The notes: generated by a model not told the origin, from the sequence alone. A DNA stretch of 64,000 bases from Methylovorus mays (GCF_020531915.1 NZ_JAJAVG010000008.1:310001-374000); one strand, 5' to 3'; shown: positions 1 through 9,765, counted from the first letter of the stretch. A program made the numbers and translations.

Positions 1-515
1 TGGTAGGCATCAAATGACTCTTTGAACTTGCTGGACTGCAGCAAGGCATTGGCGGCGTCGAGATCTTTGCTTTCAGAGGTGCTGGCAGGTGCGGCAGATG
101 TATCTGCGACAGCACCGGATGCTGGCTGTGTCGCATCGGTAGTGGCGGCTGGCGCCCCACTCTCCAGTTTGCGCAGACGACCATCGGTGTCTGCGTACAA
201 ATCCTTTTGACGCTGTTGCGTCATGTCAATATTGTGATTGGCCACTTCCAATTGGCCTTGCAGACGACTGATCTGCTGATTGAGCGCATCAATCTTGCCC
301 AGCATGTCAGTCAGGCTCTGGGTGTAGCGTTGCTCCAGAGCCTGCTGATTTTTCTTCAACTCATCTATCGCAGCTTGCGTGGCCTGATTCTGGGTTTGCA
401 CCTGTTGCTGAAGGTCAGCAATTTTCCTGCGTGCCTCGTCATCCCCAAACAGCGCAGCATGCGCCACTTGAGAAACACCCATCAACAGCCCCAAACCTAC
501 TATCAAACCACGCAT
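1..515 (-). CDS. cpoB: Tol-Pal cell division coordinator CpoB/YbgF (3' truncated by window edge)
   Basis: Reading the minus strand from an ATG at 515 gives an open frame that leaves the window at base 1, so only about 171 N-terminal residues are visible. It begins with a hydrophobic signal peptide ending near AHA-AL, continues with a Gln-rich coiled coil (roughly residues 30-110) that includes the family-typical stretch RQKDLYADTDGRLRKLE, then an Ala/Ser/Thr-rich linker. The TPR domain expected at the C terminus lies outside the window. CpoB is a periplasmic partner of TolA that couples outer-membrane constriction to septal peptidoglycan synthesis. It starts 6 bp after the pal stop codon, the usual tol-pal order. 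Confidence 0.9.
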   Translation of the reverse strand, partial: MRGLIVGLGLLMGVSQVAHAALFGDDEARRKIADLQQQVQTQNQATQAAIDELKKNQQALEQRYTQSLTDMLGKIDALNQQISRLQGQLEVANHNIDMTQQRQKDLYADTDGRLRKLESGAPAATTDATQPASGAVADTSAAPASTSESKDLDAANALLQSSKFKESFDAY

Positions 516-521
516 TGTCAA

Positions 522-1058
522 TTACTCGCCTTGGTAAACGATGTCAGCACGACGGTTCTTGCTGTAAGCAGCCTCGTCAGAACCAGCAGCTTGAGGCTTT
601 TCTTCGCCATAGCTGATGGTTTCGATTTGCTTGTCAGAAACACCTTGCAGGTTCAGCACTTGCTTGACAGCAACAGCACGACGTTGACCCAGCGCCAGGT
701 TGTACTCACGGGTGCCGCGTTCGTCGGTATTGCCTTGCAGGATTACCTTGGCATCTGGATGCTCAACCAGGTACTTGGCATGGGCATTCACCAGATCACG
801 GTATTCAGGCTTGACTTCATCCTTGTCGAAGTCGAAGTAAACACTGCGCTTGGACAGGATGTTGTTTGGATCAGTCAGCGGGTTAACCGACATGCTGCTG
901 TTTTGCACGCCGCTGGTAGAAGCAGAGTCAGAACTTTGGCTGGTAGTGGTTTGCGCTGGACTCTTGTCTTCAACAACAGGGGCATTCTTTACAGGCTTGC
1001 TTGAGCAAGCAGCCAGCATCATAGCCAGCAATACGCTTGTTACTAAACTTTTATTCAT
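522..1058 (-). CDS. pal: Peptidoglycan-associated lipoprotein Pal
   Basis: The 178-residue protein starts with a lipoprotein signal (lipobox LAAC, lipidated Cys about residue 18), then a low-complexity Ser/Thr linker and an OmpA-like domain from about residue 70. The OmpA signature is visible as GNTDERGTREYNLALGQRRA, which carries the Asp and Arg used to bind meso-diaminopimelate in peptidoglycan. Pal anchors the outer membrane to the wall and binds TolB. It lies between tolB and cpoB on the same strand and ends with the DIVYQGE-type tail usual for the family. Confidence 0.97.
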   Translation of the reverse strand: MNKSLVTSVLLAMMLAACSSKPVKNAPVVEDKSPAQTTTSQSSDSASTSGVQNSSMSVNPLTDPNNILSKRSVYFDFDKDEVKPEYRDLVNAHAKYLVEHPDAKVILQGNTDERGTREYNLALGQRRAVAVKQVLNLQGVSDKQIETISYGEEKPQAAGSDEAAYSKNRRADIVYQGE

Positions 1059-1132
1059 GTTTTTCTCTCCTTAAAAATCAATAAAATACAACCAAAATTC
1101 ACTACTAAAAAATCTACTCCATCACAAAACGG

Positions 1133-2407
1133 CTAATTCGCTGCGGGCCCCCAGGCGGGCTCACGCACATCGCCGCCGGTTTCGCTCAGACGCTGCTTGA
1201 CGCGACCATCTGCAGACACGGCAGCCAATGCACCACGCCCACTGATACTAGTTGCATACAAAATCATGCGGCCATTGGGAGCAAAGCTGGGAGACTCATC
1301 CTGCGCAGTATCACTCAGAACCTGCACCTGGCCGCTGGCAACATCCTGCACCGCTACGCGGAACTTGCCGTTATCCTGCTTGATGTATGCCAGCGTCTTG
1401 CCATCAGGCGAGATGCGCGGGCTTACGTTGTAATTGCCATCGAACGTCACACGCTTGGCGTCGCCACCGGTGCTGGCCATGCGGTAGATCTGCGGGCCAC
1501 CACCACGGTTGGAGGTAAAGTAAATGGCAGATCCATCAGGCGTCCAAACAGGTTCCGTATCAATGGATGTTGTATAGGTCAGCTGCTTCAATCCGGTGCC
1601 ATCGGCATTAATGACATAGACCTGCGAGTTGGCGCTATGCGTCAGCACAATGGCCAGGCGATTGCCATCAGGCGACCATGCCGGGGCGCTATTGTTGCCC
1701 TTGAAGTTTGCAACCACATTACGTTGACCGGTCACCAATGACTGCACAAACACGATGGGTTTCTTTTTCTCGTAAGAAACGTAAGCCAGTTTCGTGCCAT
1801 CGGGAGACCAGCGTGGCGAAATCACAGGCTCATTCGAAGACATGACGGTTTGCGGATTGAAACCATCGGCATCAGCCACCTGCAAGGCGTAACGCCCTGC
1901 GGTCTTGGTAATGTAGGCAATGCGCGTGGAGAACACACCCGGCTCACCGGTCAGCTTTTCATAAATGATGTCAGCGATCTTGTGTGCCGTGGCACGCTGC
2001 TGCGAAGCCGCAATGTTGAATTCAAGCCCTGCCAGCTGATTCTGTTTCAATACATCCAGCAAGCGGAAAGACACCTTCAGGCGACCGCCAGGCAAGGTTT
2101 CCACGGAACCGATGGTCAGTGCCTGCGCTTGAATCGCAGCCCATTCCGGATATTTCACCTCGGGTAGATCGTGCGGCTGATTCACCACACCACGCGTTTC
2201 CAGCACACGGAACAGGCCGCTGCGGCGCAAATCAGCCCCCACCACCGTGGCAATATCGTCCTGCGCTCCAGGCGTCTTGGCGAAAGGCACGACAGCAATC
2301 GGGATTTGCTGTGCAGCGCCGCCAACGATTTCGATTGTCAATGCGGCTTTACCGGCAAGCGGCAAGGCCAAGAGGAAAAAGCTAAGTAGTAGGCGTAGTT
2401 TGTTCAT
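1133..2407 (-). CDS. tolB: Tol-Pal system beta-propeller protein TolB
   Basis: The 424-residue protein has a Sec signal peptide (about residues 1-22), an N-terminal alpha/beta domain, and a beta-propeller recognisable from repeated PD40 blades of the form SPRWSPDGTKLAYVSYE, APAWSPDGNRLAI, EPVWTPDGSAIYF and SPRISPDGKTLAYI between about residues 195 and 415. Length is normal for TolB. It is periplasmic and switches between TolA and Pal binding. It follows tolA in the operon with about 70 bp between them. Confidence 0.97.
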   Translation of the reverse strand: MNKLRLLLSFFLLALPLAGKAALTIEIVGGAAQQIPIAVVPFAKTPGAQDDIATVVGADLRRSGLFRVLETRGVVNQPHDLPEVKYPEWAAIQAQALTIGSVETLPGGRLKVSFRLLDVLKQNQLAGLEFNIAASQQRATAHKIADIIYEKLTGEPGVFSTRIAYITKTAGRYALQVADADGFNPQTVMSSNEPVISPRWSPDGTKLAYVSYEKKKPIVFVQSLVTGQRNVVANFKGNNSAPAWSPDGNRLAIVLTHSANSQVYVINADGTGLKQLTYTTSIDTEPVWTPDGSAIYFTSNRGGGPQIYRMASTGGDAKRVTFDGNYNVSPRISPDGKTLAYIKQDNGKFRVAVQDVASGQVQVLSDTAQDESPSFAPNGRMILYATSISGRGALAAVSADGRVKQRLSETGGDVREPAWGPAAN

Positions 2408-2476
2408 GGGTAATTAGGGTAAGTATGTGTTGCAAAGTTCCCTTATGCAAACTCCTGTCATTCTAGCAAACTTATG

Positions 2477-3271
2477 CTATTCGTTCGGCCTGAACTTGAG
2501 TTCCAGGTTACGAAATTGTGCAAGCAGGTCAGGCTGCGTAGGCAGGGGCAAGGGTTGAGACTGCAAAATGGCCCGCTCAACCGCGTCGTCACAGGCAGGA
2601 ATGCCGCTGCCCTTCACCAAGCGCGGCGAGCCAATCAGCTCCCCGGTCGGCATCAGATTAAGATTAAAGGTTAACTCTGGCTTGCCGCTGCCGCACAATT
2701 GCGAATTCACATTGCGGCGGATCTTGTTCGTGATCAGGCCGATATATTTGGCGACTTCGCTAGGATCCACCTTGGGGGAAGCCGAAGCCGCTGGCCCTGT
2801 CTTTGGTGCGGCTGCCTGTGTCGCCTTTGCGTCCTCCTCCAGCATGGCCTGCTGCAGTTTTTTCAGCATGTCCTCTTTAGGTTTTTCGTCCTTCTTTTTA
2901 GGCTCAGGCTTGGGCTCTTCTTTCGGCTTTACCGGCTTTTCTTCCTTGGGTTTGACCGGTTCCTTTTTCACCTGAATCTCAGCCTTGGGCTGTGGCTCAG
3001 GCGCGGGATCCGGTTTAGGCTCTGGCTTGGGTTCAGGCTTTGGCTCGGGCTTGGGTGGCTCTGGCGTCGGCTCGGGCGTCGGCTCGGGCTTGGGCGGCTG
3101 CACCGCTTTTTCAGCGGGAATTGCTTCCCACAGCTCCACCTGAGCCACGCTCATGGGCTGTACGGTTTTCCAGTGAAAGGAAAACAGCAGCAACATCAAC
3201 AACAGGCCATGCACCAGCACCGACAAGGCACCAGCACGTATGGCAAATGAATTTTCACGCTTGCGTATCAT
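2477..3271 (-). CDS. tolA: Tol-Pal system protein TolA
   Basis: The 264-residue protein has a single N-terminal transmembrane helix (about residues 14-34), then a Pro/Lys/Glu-rich domain II with repeated KPEP units instead of the long Ala/Lys helix of enterobacterial TolA, then a C-terminal TonB-C-like domain III (about residues 165-264) with two cysteines (SQLCGSG and IPACDDA) that could form the usual disulphide. TolA spans the periplasm and transmits proton-motive force from TolQR to TolB-Pal. It starts 6 bp after tolR. The short, Pro-rich domain II is common outside enterobacteria. Confidence 0.93.
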   Translation of the reverse strand: MIRKRENSFAIRAGALSVLVHGLLLMLLLFSFHWKTVQPMSVAQVELWEAIPAEKAVQPPKPEPTPEPTPEPPKPEPKPEPKPEPKPDPAPEPQPKAEIQVKKEPVKPKEEKPVKPKEEPKPEPKKKDEKPKEDMLKKLQQAMLEEDAKATQAAAPKTGPAASASPKVDPSEVAKYIGLITNKIRRNVNSQLCGSGKPELTFNLNLMPTGELIGSPRLVKGSGIPACDDAVERAILQSQPLPLPTQPDLLAQFRNLELKFRPNE

Positions 3272-3277
3272 GCCAAC

Positions 3278-3664
3278 CTATTTTGCGGGTTTGAGCAGCA
3301 GCCCAACCTTGTATTGCTTGAGGCCATCCATCAGGCTGACCACCTGGTCGTATTTCACATTTTTATCGGCGGCGATCACAATGGCCCGTTCTGGCGTTTT
3401 TTCCAGCATGGTGCGCACTTCAAACAGCAGTTGATCGCGCTCCAGCGCCTTGCCTTCAATTTCGACCTGATCATTGGCCTTGACCGTAATCACGAGTGGC
3501 GCTGCGGTTTGTTTGAGCGTCTGGCCAACCTGCGGCAACTCCACCACGCCAGGATTGGTCATGGGTGCCGTGACCATAAAGATCACCAGCAGCACCAGCG
3601 TCACGTCGATATAGGGAACGACGTTGATCTGGTTCATCATGCGCCGTTTACGGGTTCTCGCCAT
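3278..3664 (-). CDS. tolR: Tol-Pal system protein TolR (ExbD family)
   Basis: The 128-residue ExbD/TolR protein carries a basic N terminus and one transmembrane helix (about residues 14-36) containing the conserved proton-path aspartate, Asp20, in the context VVPYIDVTLVLLVIFMV. The periplasmic domain follows, with the DKNVKYDQVVSLMDG segment near the end. It forms the inner-membrane motor with TolQ. It is 9 bp downstream of tolQ and slightly shorter than the E. coli protein. Confidence 0.96.
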   Translation of the reverse strand: MARTRKRRMMNQINVVPYIDVTLVLLVIFMVTAPMTNPGVVELPQVGQTLKQTAAPLVITVKANDQVEIEGKALERDQLLFEVRTMLEKTPERAIVIAADKNVKYDQVVSLMDGLKQYKVGLLLKPAK

Positions 3665-3673
3665 GATGCCCCC

Positions 3674-4348
3674 TTACTTGTTGCGCTGCAGGATGTTGGT
3701 GAACTCTTCCATGAAGCTTTCATAGCGCACGGCCAGCCTGTCCACCGCGGAGGCAAACCGGTTATAGGCGATAACAGCCGGGATGGCGGCAAAGAGGCCA
3801 ATCGCCGTTGCCACCAGCGCTTCGGCAATCCCCGGCGCGACATGGGACAAGGTCGCCTGCGCCATATTGGATAGACCACGAAATGCATTCATGATGCCCC
3901 ACACCGTACCAAACAGACCGATGTAAGGGCTGACCGAGCCCACAGATGCCAGGAAGGGCAGGTGCGAATCCAGATCATCCATCTCGCGGTTGTAGGCCGC
4001 ACGCATGGCGCGCTGTGCACTTTGCGTCACGTCGCTGATTTCCAGGCCACCCTGGCGTTTCAGTTTGGCATATTCCTTGAACCCGGCCTCAAAGATGCTG
4101 GCCATCCCCTGCGCGTGCCGACGGCCCGCGTTCACACTGTCGTAAAGCTTGTTGAGATCTCCACCGCGCCAGAATTCCTCTTCAAATGCCAGCGCATCGC
4201 GCTCGGCACTGCGAATGCTGAACACTTTGATGAAGATGTACCACCACGACACCAGGGAGGTGAGAAGCAAGATGGCCATGACAATCTGCACCGGCACGCT
4301 GGCGCCGGAAATCAGGGTATATAGGGACATATCCTCGCTGAGGTTCAT
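3674..4348 (-). CDS. tolQ: Tol-Pal system protein TolQ (ExbB/MotA family)
   Basis: The 224-residue protein has three predicted transmembrane helices (about residues 15-37, 128-150 and 165-190) and the MotA/TolQ/ExbB hallmark GLFGTVWGIMNAF followed by GIAEALVATAIGLFAAIPAVIAYN. It is the proton-channel scaffold of the Tol motor. Its start codon overlaps the ybgC stop (TAATG arrangement), so the two are probably translationally coupled. Confidence 0.97.
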   Translation of the reverse strand: MNLSEDMSLYTLISGASVPVQIVMAILLLTSLVSWWYIFIKVFSIRSAERDALAFEEEFWRGGDLNKLYDSVNAGRRHAQGMASIFEAGFKEYAKLKRQGGLEISDVTQSAQRAMRAAYNREMDDLDSHLPFLASVGSVSPYIGLFGTVWGIMNAFRGLSNMAQATLSHVAPGIAEALVATAIGLFAAIPAVIAYNRFASAVDRLAVRYESFMEEFTNILQRNK

Positions 4349-4782
4349 TACTGCTCCATTTTTTTCATTGACTGTTGGATGGGGGCTGGAATCGTCACCG
4401 GCGTGTAGTTGACCGCATCAATGCAGACGACTTCGATGCTGGCTTCGGTAAGGACTTGCCCGTCACGGAAAATTTTTTGTTCAAACACCATGCGGCTGCG
4501 ACCCATGCTGGCAAGCTGGCTATGCACCATGATGGCGTCATTGAAACGAGCGGGCTTTTTAAATTTGATCTCGATATTACGCACAACAAAGATGATGCCA
4601 AACTGCGCGGTAAGTTCCGTTTGTTCAAAGCCGAGACTACGCAACCACTCGGTGCGGGCACGCTCCATGAAGTTGAGATACTGGCTGTGATAGACAATGC
4701 CGCCTGCATCGCTATCTTCATAGTAAACCCGGATCGGCCATTCAAACTGCTTCGCCTGCATGGTGTCGCTCACTCCTGCCAT
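4348..4782 (-). CDS. ybgC: Acyl-CoA thioesterase YbgC (Tol-Pal associated)
   Basis: This 144-residue hot-dog-fold protein shows the 4HBT active-site signature [19 protein letters not shown] with Asp25 as the likely catalytic residue. YbgC heads tol-pal operons and hydrolyses acyl-CoA thioesters, probably for envelope lipid metabolism. The first ATG (4782) overlaps the ruvB 3' end by 13 bp and has GGAAG just upstream; a second ATG at 4761 with AGGAG at a longer spacing is also possible, which would remove seven residues. Confidence 0.94.
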   Translation of the reverse strand: MAGVSDTMQAKQFEWPIRVYYEDSDAGGIVYHSQYLNFMERARTEWLRSLGFEQTELTAQFGIIFVVRNIEIKFKKPARFNDAIMVHSQLASMGRSRMVFEQKIFRDGQVLTEASIEVVCIDAVNYTPVTIPAPIQQSMKKMEQ

Positions 4783-5807
4783 AAGCTTCCATTTTGCATA
4801 CTGGCCGGGGTTGGCAACCCAAAATGCTGGTATGACTGCTGGGTAGCGACACGACCGCGTGGCGTGCGCATCAGGTAACCCTGCTGAATCAGATAAGGCT
4901 CGAGCACGTCCTCAATCGTGTCGCGCTCTTCGCCAATGGCCGCGGCCAGATTATCCAGTCCAACGGGCCCGCCACCGAATTTCTCCAGCACGGCGAGCAG
5001 CAGCTTGCGATCCATCACATCAAAGCCCAGTTTGTCGACATCCAGCATTTGCAATGCGGCATCGGCGATCGCCGATGTCACGATGCCATCGGCCTTGACT
5101 TGCGCATAATCGCGCACGCGGCGCAGCAAGCGGTTGGCAATACGCGGCGTGCCGCGCGAGCGTTTGGCAATCTCCAGCGCACCCGCCTCCTGCATGCTGA
5201 CATCGAGCAGCCCCGCAGAGCGATGCACGATACGCGCCAATTCATCGGCCGTATAAAACTCCAGCCGGGACACAATACCGAAGCGATCACGCAGCGGATT
5301 TGTGAGCATGCCGGCGCGCGTGGTGGCACCCACCAGCGTAAACGGCGGCAGATCAAGCCGCACCGAACGCGCGGCCGGACCTTCGCCTATCATGATATCG
5401 AGGCGGTAGTCTTCCATGGCGGGGTAGAGGATTTCTTCCACCACCGGGGACAACCGATGAATCTCATCGATGAACAGCACATCGTTGGGCTCAAGATTGG
5501 TCAGCAGCGCAGCGAGGTCGCCCGCGCGTTCCAGCACCGGGCCGGAAGTCTGGCGCATGTTCACGCCCATTTCGCGGGCAATGATGTGCGCCAGCGTGGT
5601 CTTGCCCAAGCCGGGCGGGCCAAACAGCAGAACATGATCCAGGGCTTCGCTGCGGCCACGCGCCGCATTGATGAAGATTTCGAGCTGACCGCGAGCCTTT
5701 TCCTGACCGACGTACTCGTCCAGCACCTTGGGGCGCAGGGCACGCTCCAGCGCTTCTTCCTCCCGGCCCAGCGGCTCGGCGGCGATCAGTCTGTCGGTTT
5801 CTATCAT
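4770..5807 (-). CDS. ruvB: Holliday junction branch migration ATPase RuvB
   Basis: The 345-residue AAA+ protein has Walker [10 protein letters not shown] near residue 65, Walker B FIDEIH near 115, sensor 1 GATTRAG, and the C-terminal winged helix ending in RTPRGRVAT. RuvB forms hexameric rings that drive RuvA-bound Holliday junctions during recombination and repair. It lies 22 bp after ruvA and overlaps ybgC slightly. Confidence 0.98.
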   Translation of the reverse strand: MIETDRLIAAEPLGREEEALERALRPKVLDEYVGQEKARGQLEIFINAARGRSEALDHVLLFGPPGLGKTTLAHIIAREMGVNMRQTSGPVLERAGDLAALLTNLEPNDVLFIDEIHRLSPVVEEILYPAMEDYRLDIMIGEGPAARSVRLDLPPFTLVGATTRAGMLTNPLRDRFGIVSRLEFYTADELARIVHRSAGLLDVSMQEAGALEIAKRSRGTPRIANRLLRRVRDYAQVKADGIVTSAIADAALQMLDVDKLGFDVMDRKLLLAVLEKFGGGPVGLDNLAAAIGEERDTIEDVLEPYLIQQGYLMRTPRGRVATQQSYQHFGLPTPASMQNGSLWQE

Positions 5808-5829
5808 GGGCCTGTCAGGCGGTCTTTAA

Positions 5830-6408
5830 TCAGGATTTGGAAAGGGATTTGAGCGCCAGACGGATACCGTCGGCCACCACGACATCGGCTGGCAATTGCT
5901 TGACGGCTGCCATGGCTTCCCGCTCATTGTACCCCAAGGCGAGCAGCGCGTTGAGCACATCGCCACTGGCGGATTTTGCCTGACCTGCGGGCGCGGTAAG
6001 ACCATCGACGCTGAACTTGTCTTTCAGCTCCAACAGCAAGCGCTCGGCCGTTTTCTTGCCTATGCCCGGTACGCGGGTCAGCAGCGCAGTTTCCTGCAAG
6101 GCTACCGCTTGCGCCAGATCATCTACCGACAAGCCACTGAGTATCGACAAGGCTGACTTGGCACCTATGCCATTCACCTTCAGCAACTGGCGGAATGTCT
6201 GCCGTTCGCGGTCGGTGCCAAACCCATACAGCAGCTGGGCATCTTCGCGCACGATGAACTGGGTCAGCAGCACTACTTTTTCGCCCAGGGCAGGCAGATT
6301 GTAAAAGGTGCTCATGGGCACCTCGCATTCATAGCCAACGCCATGGCAATCAATCACCACTTGCGGCGGTGCCTTTTCGATCAGGACTCCGCTGATTCGG
6401 CTAATCAT
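5830..6408 (-). CDS. ruvA: Holliday junction branch migration protein RuvA
   Basis: The protein (192 residues from the chosen start) has the family N terminus [15 protein letters not shown], the helix-hairpin-helix pair ([19 protein letters not shown] and [14 protein letters not shown]) and a C-terminal domain III for RuvB contact. The frame also opens two codons earlier at a TTG, but the ATG at 6408 has GGGAG seven bases upstream and matches the conserved family start. RuvA binds the four-way junction. Confidence 0.97.
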   Translation of the reverse strand: MISRISGVLIEKAPPQVVIDCHGVGYECEVPMSTFYNLPALGEKVVLLTQFIVREDAQLLYGFGTDRERQTFRQLLKVNGIGAKSALSILSGLSVDDLAQAVALQETALLTRVPGIGKKTAERLLLELKDKFSVDGLTAPAGQAKSASGDVLNALLALGYNEREAMAAVKQLPADVVVADGIRLALKSLSKS

Positions 6409-6424
6409 GAACAAACTCCCACAG

Positions 6425-6442
6425 GTGTTGCCGCTGCAACAC
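6425..6442. repeat. Short perfect stem-loop between ruvC and ruvA
   Basis: A seven-base-pair perfect inverted repeat (arms GTGTTGC and GCAACAC) closes a four-base loop in the 73 bp gap between the ruvC stop and the ruvA Shine-Dalgarno. No T-run follows on the minus strand, so it is not a good intrinsic terminator; it may be an intercistronic mRNA hairpin. Function is not established. Confidence 0.4.
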
Positions 6443-6481
6443 GATTAAATTTTAAATGCCGTGCCAGAAATAAAACATGAC

Positions 6482-7018
6482 TCACACCAACCGTCCACCC
6501 CGTACGCGGAACCCGGCAGTTGCCAGCAACCCCAAGCCCTGACCGCCATGTGCATGGCAAATGGCACATGCCAGGGCATCGGCTGAATCCGGCTTGGGCA
6601 CGCCAGGCAGCTTCAGCAGACGTTTCACCATCTCCTGTACCTGCTCCTTGGCGGCATGACCATTGCCCACCACTGACTGCTTGACCTGCAGAGCGGTATA
6701 TTCCGCCACCGGCAGATTCTGGATCACGGCCGCACAAATGGCGGCACCTCGCGCCTGCCCCAGCAATAACGTGGATTGGGGATTCACGTTTACAAAGACC
6801 TTTTCAATCGCCACCTGCTCCGGCGCATAAGTGGCGATCACCTCGGCCAAGCCATCCAGTATGATTTTCAGCCGCGAGGGCAGATCTTCAATTTCGGCGC
6901 CCTTGCCCTGCGTGGTCTTGATCGTGCCACTGGCGACATAACTCAGCTTTTCACCGGTTTTTTCAATGACGCCAAAACCGGTCAAACGCAAGCCTGGATC
7001 AATGCCAAGAATGCGCAT
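6482..7018 (-). CDS. ruvC: Crossover junction endodeoxyribonuclease RuvC
   Basis: The 178-residue RNase-H-fold resolvase starts [10 protein letters not shown] (catalytic Asp7) and has the conserved AIEKVFVN and the C-terminal acidic pair in [16 protein letters not shown]. The open frame extends upstream to 7057, but the ATG at 7018 has AGGA eight bases upstream and gives the canonical family start. RuvC cuts Holliday junctions moved by RuvAB. yebC ends 28 bp upstream. Confidence 0.97.
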   Translation of the reverse strand: MRILGIDPGLRLTGFGVIEKTGEKLSYVASGTIKTTQGKGAEIEDLPSRLKIILDGLAEVIATYAPEQVAIEKVFVNVNPQSTLLLGQARGAAICAAVIQNLPVAEYTALQVKQSVVGNGHAAKEQVQEMVKRLLKLPGVPKPDSADALACAICHAHGGQGLGLLATAGFRVRGGRLV

Positions 7019-7046
7019 CAACAATGTCCTGTCGCCAATAACGGCG

Positions 7047-7772
7047 TCACTCTTCAATCACCGCCGTGGTGTAAACGTCCTGCACATCATCCAGGTCTTC
7101 CAGCGCATCCAGCAGCTTTTGCATTTTGGCAGCATCGTCGCCAGTAAATGCAGTTTCATTGAGAGGCTTCATGGTCACCTCGGCCAGCACAGCCTTGAGG
7201 CCTGCTGCTTCGAGGGCTTCTTTGACGGCGGTAAAATCTGCAGGCGACGTAATCACTTCAATACTGCCATCGTCATCGGTAATCACGTCTTCTGCACCGG
7301 CTTCCAGCGCGGCTTCCATTACCTGCTCTTCACTGGTGCCTGGTTCAAATACCAGAGTGCCGCAATGCTTGAACATGAAGGCCACACAGCCATCGGTGCC
7401 CAAATTGCCACCATTTTTGGACAGGGCATGTCGCACATCGGCCACGGCGCGCTGCTTGTTATCCGTCATGCAGTCGATGATGATGGCGGCGCCGCCAATG
7501 CCATAGCCTTCGTAGCGGATTTCTTCGTAGTTCACGCCTTCCAGCTCACCCGTACCACGCTTGATGGCGCGGGTGATGTTTTCTGCCGGCATGTTTTCTT
7601 CTTTGGCTTCCGCCACCGCAGCACGCAGGCGCGGGTTGAAGTTGACATCACCGCCACCCAGACGGGCCGACACGGTAATTTCCTTGATCAGCTTGGTAAA
7701 AATCTTGCCGCGCTTGGCATCCTGACGGCCCTTGCGATGCTGAATATTGGCCCATTTGGAATGACCTGCCAT
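7047..7772 (-). CDS. yebC: YebC/PmpR family transcriptional regulator
   Basis: The 241-residue protein begins [20 protein letters not shown], the invariant YebC start, with AGAGGA seven bases upstream; the frame continues to 7814 but that extension is not family-like. YebC-family proteins are conserved cytoplasmic proteins described as transcriptional regulators and, more recently, as translation factors acting on proline-stalled ribosomes. Position upstream of ruvC is the usual arrangement. Confidence 0.96.
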   Translation of the reverse strand: MAGHSKWANIQHRKGRQDAKRGKIFTKLIKEITVSARLGGGDVNFNPRLRAAVAEAKEENMPAENITRAIKRGTGELEGVNYEEIRYEGYGIGGAAIIIDCMTDNKQRAVADVRHALSKNGGNLGTDGCVAFMFKHCGTLVFEPGTSEEQVMEAALEAGAEDVITDDDGSIEVITSPADFTAVKEALEAAGLKAVLAEVTMKPLNETAFTGDDAAKMQKLLDALEDLDDVQDVYTTAVIEE

Positions 7773-7880
7773 GACTAAATCCTCTAACCCTTTAAATTCG
7801 CCGGATTTTACCATAGCCAGGCCGGCTGCTGGCAGTCGCTAACGCAAGCAATACTCGATAAGACGGGAAGAAAGACGAGG

Positions 7881-8798
7881 CTAATCCTGCCCCATGGCGG
7901 GGTCTATGGTCTCGCGACTGCGCATGCTGCGCAGTGAAATAATGACCAACGCAACACCGATGAGCAGCATGCCGATAGCCTCACCTGAAGTCGGGCGTTC
8001 ACCCAATTGCCACCAGGCAGCGAGTACGCCGATCACGGGCGCCAGCATGGAGGTCATGCTGGCAATACCGGCAGGCAGACGCTGCAAGGCATATAGCCAC
8101 AGCATCCATGCCAGGGCATTACAGAGTATGGCATTGAAGGCCACGGCACCGATAAACTGAGGCGTCCATTGGATAGGTCCAGCGGGCACGATCAAGGCCA
8201 CCGCCACCAATGGCAACGAGCCGAAAAACATCTGCCAGGCTGTGAGTGAGAGTAAATCAAGCTCCGGTGAGCGCTGATGCAGCTTCTTGGCGACGATCAC
8301 CGACAAGGCCCAGAACACCCCACCGAGCACCGCCAGCGTCATGCTGAACAGGTCAGCGCCCAGATGCAACGGGTCCAGAATGAAGAGCAGGCCCATGATG
8401 GAGCTGGCCACCGCCAACCACTGAGTACCGCGGATTTTCTCACCGAGCAAAGGCCAGGCCAGAATCATCACCCAGAACGGCATGGTGTAAGTCAGCACGG
8501 CCGTCTTGCCGGCGCCGCCTTCCACCAGCGCCCAGATAATAAGGCCGGTAAATCCGCAGGTTTGCAACACGCCCAGCAACAGCAAGGTGGGAATTTGCCG
8601 TGGACGGATCGGCCGCCGCAAGATCGGCAGCAGGATCAGCAGACAGAGCGCGCCCAGGAATGTGCGGAGCGCGCCAAACTGGAAGGCGCCCGCATATTGC
8701 AAGGCATGCTTCATGACCACCCAGTTATACCCCCACAGCACCGCGAGCAGAAGCAAAGCCAGGAAAGCGCGCACCGTGGCGCTGACGGAGGTATTCAT
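7881..8798 (-). CDS. EamA/RhaT family (DMT) transporter
   Basis: The protein (305 residues from the chosen ATG) is strongly hydrophobic with about ten transmembrane helices in two five-helix halves, typical of EamA drug/metabolite exporters; YNWVVMKHAL near the N terminus and a second-half LAPVIGVLAAWWQLGE are family-like. The frame extends to 8909 but that segment overlaps the preceding gene and is not hydrophobic, so the ATG at 8798, 10 bp after the SnoaL-like stop, is preferred. As the third gene of the marR operon it is the likely effector, probably exporting a small metabolite; substrate unknown. Confidence 0.87.
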   Translation of the reverse strand: MNTSVSATVRAFLALLLLAVLWGYNWVVMKHALQYAGAFQFGALRTFLGALCLLILLPILRRPIRPRQIPTLLLLGVLQTCGFTGLIIWALVEGGAGKTAVLTYTMPFWVMILAWPLLGEKIRGTQWLAVASSIMGLLFILDPLHLGADLFSMTLAVLGGVFWALSVIVAKKLHQRSPELDLLSLTAWQMFFGSLPLVAVALIVPAGPIQWTPQFIGAVAFNAILCNALAWMLWLYALQRLPAGIASMTSMLAPVIGVLAAWWQLGERPTSGEAIGMLLIGVALVIISLRSMRSRETIDPAMGQD

Positions 8799-8808
8799 CT
8801 CTGCAAAA

Positions 8809-9192
8809 TCAATTCCAGGTGTGGGTATACAGCTTCCAGCTGCCATCGGCCTGACGGCGATACAGCAAGTGCACATTGCCACTGAATTCCTGACGCTCAC
8901 CCGCAGCATTCACGGCGGCAGCGCTCCAGCGGCCACGTTGAAAAGCGAGCGTTTCATCCGCGCCCACTTCCAGCAGTTCCAGCTTGTGGTCAACCACACC
9001 CTGGCCGATCAGGTCACGCCAGAAATCCAGAATAGCCTTGCCGCCCGTCACTTGGGCAGCACCCGATGGCAAAAGACTGGCTTCGTCGTCGTAAAAAGAG
9101 GCTACCAGGGCAGGCTGCTGGCTGTTGAAAGCCGAATCCCACGCCTGGTTCGATGTGGTGAATTGCGCCTTTAATGCGTCATTGGTGTGCAT
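8809..9192 (-). CDS. SnoaL/NTF2-like small protein
   Basis: The 127-residue protein has the cone-fold pattern of the SnoaL/SgcJ/EcaC NTF2-like superfamily: W-D-S-A-F-N near residue 18, YDDEASLLPSG near 33, a central GGKAILDFWRDLI helix and a C-terminal WKLYTHTWN strand. AAGGAG lies seven bases before the ATG. These proteins bind or isomerise small hydrophobic molecules, or have regulatory roles; no catalytic residue can be assigned here. It is the middle gene of the marR operon. Confidence 0.8.
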   Translation of the reverse strand: MHTNDALKAQFTTSNQAWDSAFNSQQPALVASFYDDEASLLPSGAAQVTGGKAILDFWRDLIGQGVVDHKLELLEVGADETLAFQRGRWSAAAVNAAGERQEFSGNVHLLYRRQADGSWKLYTHTWN

Positions 9193-9242
9193 GGTATTGC
9201 TCCTTGGGTTAGTAACGAATCGAATTCAGCTAGTGTGAAATG

Positions 9243-9752
9243 TCAGGCCTGGACCATGGCGGGAACACCCGCCACGATCAGATGTAGCATCTCATGCAGG
9301 TGGTTGCGCCCGGCCTCATCGAGACCGGCCATACATTGCTTGAGGCGGCTATAGTAATCCGGCATCACCTGGTCCAGTTTGGCTTGGCCGGCTGGGGTAA
9401 GGCGCACGCTAATGTTGCGACGATCTTCACCGGCGTAGATGCGTTCAACCAGGCCATCACGCTCTAGGCCATCAATCAGGCCGGTCATGGTGGCGCGTGA
9501 AACGCCCGCCTTTTGCGCCAGCACCGAGGGCGTCGACGTCAGGGTTTCTTCCCGCATCAGCAGGATCAGCACCCACCAGCGCCCTTGCAGCAAGCCATGC
9601 CGACTGAGGCAGGTATCGAGCGCAATGGACAAGTCCGTGGCTACCCGCAACAAATGCAGGAAAGACGAAATCGCCGAGACATCAGCCTCGGGATAGCGCT
9701 GGGCAAATTTATCCAGCACTTCAGGGGTAGGAAGATCGCGTAGTTGCAACAT
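9243..9752 (-). CDS. MarR family transcriptional regulator
   Basis: The winged-helix protein (169 residues from the ATG at 9752) contains the MarR recognition segment SVLAQKAGVSRATMTGLIDGLERDG and the wing basic motif GEDRRNISVRLTPAG. A second in-frame ATG at 9764 and a longer open frame to 9815 exist, but the longer forms would overlap the palindromic operator at 9766-9785. MarR proteins usually repress their own operon until a small phenolic or oxidant ligand binds; here the likely targets are the downstream SnoaL-like and EamA genes. Confidence 0.92.
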   Translation of the reverse strand: MLQLRDLPTPEVLDKFAQRYPEADVSAISSFLHLLRVATDLSIALDTCLSRHGLLQGRWWVLILLMREETLTSTPSVLAQKAGVSRATMTGLIDGLERDGLVERIYAGEDRRNISVRLTPAGQAKLDQVMPDYYSRLKQCMAGLDEAGRNHLHEMLHLIVAGVPAMVQA

Positions 9753-9765
9753 GATTAGGGTCATT

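Noticed and set aside
2960-3110. Tandem repeat region that might be a CRISPR or microsatellite
   Set aside because: The short repeats encode the KPEP units of TolA domain II in frame; there are no spacers.
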